NCBI GenBank assembly: GCA_025210795.1
Contig: JAOAQZ010000017.1
Location: 1 to 33,021, forward strand
DNA: 33,021 nt
DNA from: Cohaesibacter sp.
GTDB taxonomy: Bacteria > Pseudomonadota > Alphaproteobacteria > Rhizobiales > Cohaesibacteraceae
Reading direction: 5' to 3'
Within the stretch, counting starts at the first letter, position 1; the number at the start of each line of letters is the position of its first letter. The notes beneath the pieces are model-generated. The model worked only from the letters and a program-made list of their open reading frames with translations. It was not told the DNA's origin and ran no database searches. Positions 29,401-33,021 of this stretch are shown here, piece after piece. The translations under genes were made by a program, and so were the position numbers.

Positions 29401-30996
29401 GTTCTCTAATGGTGTAGCCCATGGAGCGGCCTGTTGGCCTTCTACCAGGTCATTGACCAAAAACTCAGAGACAAGTTCGTTGCCATTGTCATCAAAAATC
29501 CTCGCTTTGATACCAGTAAGATCATCGTCCCCCTGACCGGGGCGGTTTGACTGCCAGACAACCGCAAACCCGCCATTGTCCAAAGCAACAGGGAAGGGAA
29601 CTTCCTGCCGACCGGATGTTAGGGAGTTAACGCGAATTTCCCCACCAACTGGATTGCCATATCGGTCAAAAATTTGAGCATTGGCACTTGGAGATGAGAT
29701 ATCCCCCTGAAGATGATCATATGAATGCCAAACGACGACAAACCCGCCATCTGCCAGATTTGTAATGTTTGGACGGAATTGGCCCTGGTCAGTTACTTCA
29801 TTGACGCGAAAATCACTGCCGTTACCCAGAAAATTATCATCTGAAGCATTTGGTGCATCATTGACACCAGTCACCACAAGGCTGGCGGTGTTGGCAACGC
29901 CTGTATGTCCATCGTGAACGTCATAACGCACGGTGAGGGTGCGGTTTTCATCTCCGGCCAGATGATTATATTGAGTGGGATCAATGCTGATCGTGCCGTC
30001 ATTGTTGTTGGTAAAGGCAACGGACGCACCCAGATTGTCGGTCACGCTGATATTGCGCGCAGATAGGATGTCACTTGTGTCTAAATCTTTCTGACCATCG
30101 AGAAGATTTATCGAAACAGGCGGGGTATTTTCTGTTACTTGCCCGGCGGCAATTGTCGTTACAATCGGGGCGTCATTTTCGCCGAACAATGTTAGCAGAA
30201 TGGATGCTGAAGCGCTGAAAATACCGTCGTAAATGGTATAGCTGAAGGTCATTTCAGTGGCTTCACCTTCAGCCAAAGCATCAAATGCACTGCTGTCAAA
30301 GATGATTTGGCTGCCAGCCCGGACAAACGAAATAGGATCTCCGGACGTCTGATGGAAATCAGTAATCGTTATCGATCCGCCATCTGGGTCACTGATGATA
30401 CCAAGAAGATTGTAGCTGAAAATCTGGTTTTCTTTACCGGATAAAGAACCATTGAGAGCGATAGGTTCAAGTGCGGAATTGGAAGCATGGTAGGAAAAAT
30501 AAGAAGGTAGATGATCGAAACCTATTCCGTCTTGTCCGCTTGTTGAGATGGTTGAGCTCTCTAAAGGGGTGGTCTCAAAGCTAAAGTCACTCTGATTTTG
30601 CCCGTTACTGTTGGGGATGTTGTTGCTTTCTTCACCTTCTGCAGGTTTTGCAAGGCCGTCGGGGACCGGGAAAAGCTGAGCAAACTCCTCAGCTGTTAGG
30701 TTACCTGCTTCAAAGCGAATGCTTTGAGCTCTGGGGAGATCGCTATTTGAGTGATAAAAGTTCTCTAGTTTTAGAATTTCTCCGCTGGAAAAACGAACAA
30801 CGAGAGTGTTGCCTTCACGCGTGAACTCTGTTTGAAACTGGCCAATTTGCGTGAAATCAACTTGCTGGCCCTCTTTCACTGAAAGTGTGATTTTACTCGA
30901 AGATACTGGCTTACTCACTATGAGGGACTGTTGTTGTGCAGGAGCTTCAGAGCGCAAGTTGGGAGTTGCTTGTGCAATGTGAATATTATTTTCCAT
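20422..30996 (-). CDS. Giant T1SS adhesin with four seven-blade repeat blocks
   Basis: A 3524-residue surface protein with no N-terminal signal peptide, as expected for type I secretion. Residues 1-125 form a Bap/LapA-type N-terminal module (KEGQQVDFTQIGQFQTEF, GEILKLENF). Then follow, N to C: cadherin-like module, A1, propeller block P1, B1, A2, P2, B2, P3, B3, A3, A4, a cadherin-like module, P4, three VCBS/cadherin-like modules, and a single-copy Gly/Trp-rich domain (about 3088-3252). A calcium-binding region follows with EF-hand-like loops (DSNLDGQISEDD, DANEDGISNEGE), then a T1SS C-terminal target domain (LNLSSLLEGAFDGNQIDDF). Classical GGxGxD RTX nonapeptides are absent. The ATG at 30996 has AAGG eight bases upstream. 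It should be exported by the TolC/ABC/HlyD trio and released by the LapG-like protease (inference). Confidence 0.9.
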   Translation of the reverse strand: MENNIHIAQATPNLRSEAPAQQQSLIVSKPVSSSKITLSVKEGQQVDFTQIGQFQTEFTREGNTLVVRFSSGEILKLENFYHSNSDLPRAQSIRFEAGNLTAEEFAQLFPVPDGLAKPAEGEESNNIPNSNGQNQSDFSFETTPLESSTISTSGQDGIGFDHLPSYFSYHASNSALEPIALNGSLSGKENQIFSYNLLGIISDPDGGSITITDFHQTSGDPISFVRAGSQIIFDSSAFDALAEGEATEMTFSYTIYDGIFSASASILLTLFGENDAPIVTTIAAGQVTENTPPVSINLLDGQKDLDTSDILSARNISVTDNLGASVAFTNNNDGTISIDPTQYNHLAGDENRTLTVRYDVHDGHTGVANTASLVVTGVNDAPNASDDNFLGNGSDFRVNEVTDQGQFRPNITNLADGGFVVVWHSYDHLQGDISSPSANAQIFDRYGNPVGGEIRVNSLTSGRQEVPFPVALDNGGFAVVWQSNRPGQGDDDLTGIKARIFDDNGNELVSEFLVNDLVEGQQAAPWATPLENGHFVVVWQSNNASDDDSDGYGIRARIFNTAGQAVTSEFSINDYKDGDQTDAYVTGLSDGGFIVTWQSDDGQQGDTSGTAIKARIFDATGAPASAEIQVNSYVNSDQYQTRSTELDNGHIVVTWNSKDPQQGDNSSIGIKAVILDADGEVVIPEFLVNSLTNAEQSFSSIAALEGGRFIVTWQSYDPQQGDSSSLGVKGRIFDSSGNEIVPEFLVNEIANNQQANPSVTALDGGGFVVSWISSDAQLGDLSGFAINARMFDTLGNPIGRYNEDQSLTIDGKSLLVNDTDPDSSDTLSITAVSATSNKGASLRLNADATISYDPTNAPEIQALAEGEMLEDSFTYTISDGNGGTDTATVTLSIGGTNDAPTVTAINAGQITEDANSLTINLLAGQSDTDTSDTLSARNISVTDNLGASVAFTNNNDGTISITPGQYNHLAGDESRTLTIRYDVHDGNTGVANTANLVVTGSNDTPQAGNDVLPVTKEFIVNQKTQDHQVQPVTEAMPNGGFISVWIDRYSTGLNNVSLKARIFDKNNNPGNEFTLLDNLSGYTYSPSVAFLPSGKGIVTWRGDDKGISSAYAIMIERDGTLINADNSPLIKFYDTNYRSYFEWSVNVIALSADRFLVSWEDWEQYSDNSRIGIRAGIINQNGTLVDLDDKGGTSFLVNEFTAGDQVKHQIVTLTNGNTIAVWETSDKPQLGDNTDYSYTAISARLFDPNGTPLDPDGNGESEFTVNLKTDDYQRDPAVAALQHGGFVITWYTQNENDDEGSGGAVKARIFDAQGNGGAEFLVNDQEVHTQFLPEIAVLENGNFIVAWITGAYGNGWDLAAKIYEPDGTEVDGNGDGVSEFLVSDLVNNRDSHPSITALNDGGFVIMWSTHSHHDEDGDGSAIMARFFGADGQPRHGHSEDAVLIISASDLIANDIDPDTSDTLSITSVSATSTNGASMMLNGNGTISYDPTNATKIQFLAKGETLEDSFTYSVTDGNGGTNTATVTLTVEGRNDAPDAVDDHLNGDTAGSDSPTLTLDSAPTLISNPNDSLEQSSSIAIDKQGDRVLAVYAVKNATKLTGLYLDKDGKPVGDSIEFDLQLTGNLSAADIKVLDNGNVYIQWTDTGDNAVKGGVFAPDGTSLSPIHLFGHANDSRSDHNFDQAKDGSFVISAQLQGDNGSRVIKLYEMKIQADNSLNVQEKVIIDEANVDSYGDIAINEDGVIAVSWRNGSHLSNWWGSNGYVQLFNRDFSEISDPQRFDTSSGVRSPHIVALENGSFSITWVRYGSTWLDTPSRVLSADGTFKSDQEFVINSNLTGGQGIVDVAALANGGYVVQYAEDIIATPGGRNGPDNVALRYISNDGSILSNDLIFDRDGNQRYGQFVELEPGRLLVLFADSSDNFGVQDGYGVIAQIVELTGLNTPFANEDNTALIQAADLLANDTDPDSSDTLSITSVSATSANGAAITLTADGTISYNSANASTIQALAEGETLEDSFTYTISDGNGGTDSATVTLTIEGRNDAPTVIAINAGQLSEDAALLPINLLAGQTDTDTNDTLSIRNISVTDNLGTHVAFTNNNDGTISIDPTQYNHLANGENRTVTVRYDVHDGHTDVSNTASLIVTGTNDAPTVTAINAGQVTEDASPLSINLLAGQTDTDTSDTLSARNISVTDNLGASVTFTNNNDGTISIDPTQYNHLAGDESRTLTVRYDVHDEHIGVANTASLVVTGVNDAPTAVDEAVTTAEDSPITIDVLDGDRDVDGDSLTISAVTQGTNGTVSIDDNGTADNSADDKVIYTPDHDFVGSDQFTYTISDGNGGSATATVSVTVEPKADAPTGSLAPRALSHNPVAGLEFTANHGTADHQMSPDITTLSNGMVAATWTSNSAAIYTRLGTINADGEPVWNSSERGIVQTIMGDLRHPQVLEIEAGKLAYVWTNGNLITGRVIEVDHTGAILRIGSQFTVGTSSANSTTGPQITSLDNDTLAFLWQDDSGRSLNTRIGDLQNDLSVIFQQSGETQVNGYNSSRMDIQRILDLDNGDILYVWRSNATPGDGYFGGHSARIGTPNANGTITWKPADEIKINEVTDWDQSSAQPVQLADGRVLFTWAGYNPTDDYEIIARIGEIQADGSMNWPSTGEFVVNERSADYQFNHTALALSDGRVLFVWQSANSEGDTSSSGISARIGRPNDDGSIAWDPRGEFTVNQYTSGEQRQPQVTELDDGRIAFVWESYSSPSDGSARGISIRVFDIAERSFLEDQPLPINLTASLVDTDGSEYLSSILLGGYPAGSSFNLGTAAPDGSGWLIGEADISNLSTLIMTPPSDWNGTFTLTAKITATERSNGDSASTIVSSNFTITNVNDAPVVSAPLTSSADEGDQTYRLDLLEGASDADEGDSAALSISMTSSLPDGVTLDGSELVIDPTHTSFNNLGLNDSRDINLTYDINDGNGGSVTQTATITINGQNDAPTVQIIQSGSVTEDLNVSNGRLTTSGRLSISDPDTGESSFAAGTYTGSMGGTLTLASNGTWNYSINNSLAAVQNLAGGASAQDRFTLKTTDGTDYNHNVVINGADEEIILSFEENNFIFGEIQFSNGYGGMNWGNGGIVNTHAYGINSSGYHVAAGDSQYSIYMSGFSWTSSYFESQTGEKFDFEGAWFAGAWQDGLAVTVTGTLNGTSVATQSFVVNSTSRIFVDMNDSFNLVDRIQIDTVSGTENPNYNGSGKHLAIDDITVKWSGNLDPLLFDLSSTGIDLNNRTAHFDMNNDGEVERLSWASGSNGILVMDLNRTGSIENGSEVFSPWFDKGGYEDSLEALAIFDSNLDGQISEDDIRYDDLLIWQDANEDGISNEGELQSLSTHSISSINLSADHVSWTIDGQSVFASGQFTRNDGSKGQYVGVNLSTGTPASTSDRMVDVKDLDPDLLIDFAPDTNQLNLSSLLEGAFDGNQIDDFVQATEENGQTNLKVDRDGKGDQYDFEQVAKLEGVVAGDMLDISLDDQAALVQITVTAIAG
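22690..23892 (-). repeat. Adhesin propeller block P4 (seven blades)
   Basis: Residues about 2369-2769 contain seven repeats of about 57 residues. The lead-in is GEFxVN and the core DGRVLFVWQS, followed by ARIG where P1 has ARIFD. The last blades carry W(D/K/N)P before the next lead-in. This is a separate sub-family from P1 and P2. Confidence 0.7.
24241..24555 (-). repeat. Adhesin 315-nt module, copy A4
   Basis: Same 315-nt module, abutting A3 without a gap. It reads INAGQVTEDASPLSINLL and YDVHDEHIGVANTA, and ends at the NDAP before the cadherin-like module. Confidence 0.9.
24556..24870 (-). repeat. Adhesin 315-nt module, copy A3
   Basis: Same 315-nt module, in direct tandem with A4. It reads INAGQLSEDAALLPINLL and YNHLANGENRTVTVRYDV. 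Confidence 0.9.
24871..25164 (-). repeat. Adhesin 294-nt module, copy B3
   Basis: Same module and length as B1 and B2, directly after propeller block P3 and abutting A3. It reads NDTDPDSSDTLSITSVSATS and DSFTYTISDGNGGTDSATV. Confidence 0.88.
25185..26335 (-). repeat. Adhesin propeller block P3 (seven diverged blades)
   Basis: Residues about 1555-1937 can be divided into seven repeats of about 55 residues. The blade core is still visible (GNVYIQW, GVIAVSW, GSFSITW, GGYVVQY), but the EFxVN lead-in is mostly lost. This is the most diverged of the four blocks. Confidence 0.62.
26389..26682 (-). repeat. Adhesin 294-nt module, copy B2
   Basis: Same module and length as B1, directly after propeller block P2. 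It reads NDIDPDTSDTLSITSVSATS and DSFTYSVTDGNGGTNTATV. Confidence 0.88.
26690..27951 (-). repeat. Adhesin propeller block P2 (seven blades)
   Basis: Residues about 1016-1435 hold seven repeats of about 60 residues with the P1 blade pattern. Blades 2 and 3 are the most diverged (GKGIVTWRGD, DRFLVSWEDW). Several blades end in Asp/Gly-rich loops such as DPDGNGE and DGNGDGV, which could bind calcium. Confidence 0.72.
27982..28296 (-). repeat. Adhesin 315-nt module, copy A2
   Basis: Same module and same 315-nt length as A1, placed between B1 and propeller block P2. It reads ISITPGQYNHLAGD where A1 has IDPTQ and ends NDTP in place of NDAP. Confidence 0.88.
28297..28590 (-). repeat. Adhesin 294-nt module, copy B1
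   Basis: A 98-residue module with NDTDPDSSDTLSITAVSATS and DSFTYTISDGNGGTDTATV, ending NDAP. It directly follows propeller block P1. Copies B2 and B3 have the same length. Confidence 0.88.
28600..29814 (-). repeat. Adhesin propeller block P1 (seven blades)
   Basis: Residues about 395-799 contain seven consecutive repeats of about 58 residues. Each begins (S/P)EF-x-VN, continues with a Q six to nine residues later, then GG-F-VVxWQS, a Gly/Asp/Ser loop, and ends ARIFDxxGN. Seven equal blades suggest one closed beta-propeller. Confidence 0.75.
29851..30165 (-). repeat. Adhesin 315-nt module, copy A1
   Basis: This 105-residue cadherin/VCBS-like module runs from just after one NDAP to the next. 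It carries NNNDGTISIDPTQYNHLAGD and RYDVHDGHTGVANTA. Copies A2, A3 and A4 are the same length and nearly identical in DNA. A1 differs by reading IAAGQVTE where the others read INAGQ. Confidence 0.9.
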
Positions 30997-31416
30997 GAAA
31001 TGGCCTTGAATATAAAATTTATCAATTATTAATAAATTCTTGAGGCAAATTCCATCATTTTTGAGTGATAATTGCGAATATAATAAATAACGTTATAGGT
31101 GTGGCAAAATTTTCTGCAGCCTTTTGAGCGGTAGGGAGTTCGAACATGTTCCTTTTGCCTGCAAAACGTGAGCAGAAGCGTTTGGCAGTGACGATCTCAG
31201 TCCCAATCACAACACTTCTTTATCGAAGGGCAGGGCGATGCGTTTCATATGCTACGCTACCTCGGCCAGTTTCTTGTCGAAATCCTGATGGCTTGGCGCA
31301 ATACCGTAGTTAACCTGAATATCGTTTCCCTTTTCTTTTGCATCTCCCCCAGCATGACTAGAGATGGTACAGCATATATGTTTTGGCACGTTTTCACTTC
31401 TCATGTGCGCAATATA
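30997..31416. other. Gene-free region upstream of the giant adhesin
   Basis: The first 110 bases or so are AT-rich and carry the likely adhesin promoter. From about 31120 to 31300 the composition turns GC-richer, as in old coding DNA, but no frame of recognisable protein is open. The stretch ends at the terminus of the right IS3 relic. Confidence 0.5.
31080..31107 (-). promoter_or_regulatory. Candidate adhesin promoter with internal palindrome
   Basis: On the minus strand TTGCCA (31107-31102) and TATTAT (31085-31080) are separated by 16 bases, close to a sigma-70 promoter, and lie about 85 bases before the adhesin ATG. The spacer contains the 10-bp palindrome ATAACGTTAT (31087-31096), a possible operator. 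Both calls are by eye. Confidence 0.4.
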
Positions 31417-31909
31417 TGTTCCCCATCAAGGCCTAAGGGTCCAAATAGGTTGATTTGCTAAGAGATAGATTTTGTCTCATCGTAACCCCATAGGTGTGGG
31501 TATGAGGCAGACTTCAGGCAAGGGGCGCAGCTCGTCCGATAAGATTATAAAAGCCATCAAGCGAGCGACCCGCAAACAATATTCTGCTGAGGAAAAGATC
31601 CGGATTGTTCTGGATGGTCTGCATGACGAGGACAGCATTACATTGCTCCTAGCAAGCCAATGCAAAACGGTTTTGTCGAAAGCTTCAATGGTAGTTTCCG
31701 GGATGAGTGCCTGAACGAGACCTTATTCTCCTCGCTGGCGCAGGCCCGGGCTGAGGTCAAAGCATGGAAGAATGATTATAATGCAGAGAGACCCCATTCT
31801 TCTTTGGGTAACCTCACTCCAAATGAATATGCCGCCAAATCAGCCTTGAAACTGATGGCGGCATGAAGCCAAATTCAACCAATGAACTCTCCCGAAAACT
31901 GGAAGAGAC
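31417..31909 (+). mobile_element. IS3-family insertion sequence relic (right copy), internally deleted
   Basis: The left terminus reads TGTTCCCCATCAAGGCC and is the inverted counterpart of the end at 14330. The orfA 5' part (from the ATG at 31502) is fused near 31635 to the C-terminal part of orfB, so about two thirds of the element is missing. The right end is placed near 31909 because the serine recombinase frame becomes recognisable immediately after. No matching right terminal repeat is obvious. Confidence 0.8.
31502..31866 (+). pseudogene. IS3-family transposase, OrfA 5' part joined to OrfB 3' part
   Basis: OrfA is recognisable from 31502 (RKQYSAEEKIRIVLDGL, then EDSI). After the deletion point near 31635 the OrfB frame reads [20 protein letters not shown], then ECLNETLF and [16 protein letters not shown], ending at 31866. 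This includes the final Glu of the DDE triad (VESFNG), but both catalytic Asp residues are gone. The two parts are in different frames, so no functional transposase is made. Confidence 0.85.
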
Positions 31910-32701
31910 TATAGCCCGCTCATCGGAAAGCTAACGGATGAGACCGGTGATCGTCTGACGCCAACCCACGCCAGCAAGAGGGGGAGGCGCTATCGTTATT
32001 ATGTCTCGGGCCGAATGATCAATGGCTGCAGTGAAAATGGAGCCGCGAGGGCGGATGGTTGGCGTTTGCCTGCGCATACACTGGAAAAGCAGCTGGCGAC
32101 AATCACCCTAAAGCATCTTGAGGATCGTCTGCCGATTGATCTGTTCAGGAACCTATCTGCCGACAGCATGGTGAGAATCAAAGCGCTGCTTAGTGCATTA
32201 TCCGCAAGCCCGATTGAACAAAGCTTATCAAAATGCCTGTCCTGTATTGAGGATGTCAAAATCACCCCCGGCGCGATGCATATAGTTCTTGATGCGCAAA
32301 GAGTTGCTGAATGGTCTGATCTGGCGCTCGAAGCTATCAATCCAGACATTCTTGCATTTGATACTCCTTTCCAGTTCCGCAAGAGGGGAGTTGAGGTCAA
32401 ACTTGTTGTTGGCACAGAGCAGGCGGCGTCCCTTGACCAGACGCTAATCAGCAATATTGCAAAAGCGCAGCATTATTACGATGCTGTGAAGCAGGGCCAG
32501 CCATTCAATGACATTGCGGCTAGAGATGGTATCTCGAAGAGGCGGATGCTCCACTTGATAAATCTTGCGTTTCTGGCCCCGGATCTTGTGAAACTGGTTC
32601 TTGAGGGCAGGCAGCCCGTTGGTCTGACAACCGAATGGCTCTTGCGTAACAGCTTGCCTGCAGATTGGGATGAGCAAAGACGCCTGATCTCGTCCCTCTA
32701 A
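31910..32701 (+). pseudogene. Large serine recombinase, C-terminal fragment
   Basis: The open frame after the IS relic reads PLIGKLTDETGDRLTPTHAS and GRRYRYYVSGRM, the hallmark recombinase/zinc-ribbon region of large serine recombinases. It continues to the family's C-terminal helix-turn-helix (AARDGISKRRMLHLINLAFL, then LTTEWLLRNSLP) and a stop at 32699-32701. The N-terminal resolvase domain with the catalytic Ser is missing, cut off by the IS. An ATG at 32015 could start a 228-residue product, but it could not recombine DNA. The cysteines expected in the ribbon are largely absent, as in some alphaproteobacterial relatives. It lies 252 bases from tRNA-Gln, so it may come from an element that integrated nearby. 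Confidence 0.8.
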
Positions 32702-32953
32702 CATTTGCTGCCAAAATAGGCATAAAATGGCTGCTAGACTTGCCCTAGCCCTTGCCCTAGTCAAAGCTCCTTAGGCGATCCTTTTATCCGCAAACTGTCA
32801 GCGCTAAACTCTCCGGCAGAGATATGGGGTGTCGCTCGGCAGAAAATGGGAGGGAAGGACAGTCTCAGCTTTAGCATAAGGACGCTAATAGGCCGAAAAC
32901 ACGGAATTATTCCGTTCAAAAAGCAGCTGAATTTTAAAAGGAAATGGGAGGGG
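32702..32953. other. Short intergenic stretch before tRNA-Gln
   Basis: No gene is visible. CTTGCCCTAG occurs twice, at 32739-32748 and 32751-32760. No copy of the tRNA 3' end that would mark an attachment site is visible here. Confidence 0.5.
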
Positions 32954-33021
32954 CTGGGGTGGTAGGATTCGAACCTACGATACACGATACCAAAAACCGA
33001 TGCCTTACCACTTGGCTACAC
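32954..33021 (-). tRNA. tRNA-Gln (anticodon TTG), 5' end cut by the window
   Basis: Read on the minus strand, the D arm (GCC...GGC), anticodon loop TTTTGGT with TTG at 34-36, T arm GTAGG-TTCGAAT-CCTAC and acceptor strand CACCCCA are all recognisable. The discriminator base is G at 32954. The next three bases are CCC, so CCA must be added after transcription. The first four bases of the acceptor stem lie beyond the window. The outermost anticodon-stem pair is a T-T mismatch. Confidence 0.9.

Noticed and set aside
20422..30996. Classical RTX calcium-binding nonapeptide repeats
   Set aside because: I looked for GGxGxDxLx runs in the adhesin and found none. The calcium-binding signs are EF-hand-like and Asp/Gly loops instead.
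31139..31155. GTTC-N6-GTTC resembling an alphaproteobacterial LexA box
   Set aside because: The LexA box needs a seven-base spacer. Here it is six, and the site is too far from the adhesin start to be convincing.
31249..31461. A 70-codon plus-strand frame upstream of the right IS relic
   Set aside because: It has no ribosome site or family signature, and it runs through the terminal repeat of the IS.
32739..32760. Tandem CTTGCCCTAG as an attachment site or origin iteron
   Set aside because: There are only two copies of ten bases, with no relation to the tRNA end and no replication gene nearby.
32954..33021. Integration at tRNA-Gln with a repeated 3' end
   Set aside because: No second copy of the T arm or acceptor sequence could be found in the window, so no attachment site is claimed.
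1..33021. CRISPR arrays, rRNA genes or prophage structural genes
   Set aside because: I scanned for regularly spaced direct repeats, rRNA-like sequence and phage head or tail proteins and saw none.

Overview
The window looks like accessory DNA from a Gram-negative bacterium, most likely an alphaproteobacterium, although the order cannot be assigned. It encodes signal-peptide-bearing envelope proteins, an OmpA-type peptidoglycan binder and a complete TolC/ABC/HlyD type I secretion system (T1SS). The IS3-type transposase relics, the large serine recombinase fragment and a tRNA-Gln without an encoded CCA tail are of kinds I associate with alphaproteobacteria. This assignment is inference.

Layout, left to right. 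(1) 1-519, minus: the 5' part of a secreted SH3-domain protein that runs off the left edge. (2) 520-998: gene-free, with a frame-broken ORF relic. (3) 999-7513, minus: a complete type I restriction-modification operon, hsdR-hsdM-hsdS. (4) 7664-13249: a LuxR-type regulator (minus), divergent from a 1209-residue secreted SH3/beta-propeller/caspase-like protein, followed by an OmpA-domain lipoprotein-sized partner (plus). (5) 13250-14578: decayed DNA with a perfect 14-bp hairpin and an IS3-family relic. (6) 14579-20425, plus: an operon of TolC-like porin, T1SS ABC transporter with a degenerate C39 domain, HlyD adaptor and a LapG-like periplasmic cysteine protease. (7) 20422-30996, minus and convergent: a 3524-residue secreted adhesin. 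(8) 31417-32701: a second, internally deleted IS3 relic inserted into the 5' side of a large serine recombinase, of which only the C-terminal part survives. (9) 32954 to the right edge, minus: tRNA-Gln(TTG), cut by the window end.

How the parts work together. The T1SS genes, the LapG-like protease and the giant adhesin form one Lap/Bap-like surface adhesion locus: the ABC transporter, HlyD and TolC export the adhesin, and the protease is expected to release it by cutting near its N-terminus. No LapD-type c-di-GMP receptor is in the window. The adhesin is the most striking object. Between 315-nt and 294-nt cadherin/VCBS-like modules of exactly conserved length lie four blocks that each contain seven blade-like repeats of about 55-60 residues, which suggests four seven-bladed beta-propellers (28 blades). 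The locus is bracketed by two IS3-family relics in inverted orientation, consistent with acquisition or rearrangement by mobile elements.

The second notable unit is the LuxR regulator / secreted caspase-like protease / OmpA-domain cluster. It has an EF-hand loop inside the protease domain and an unusually AT-rich sensor region.
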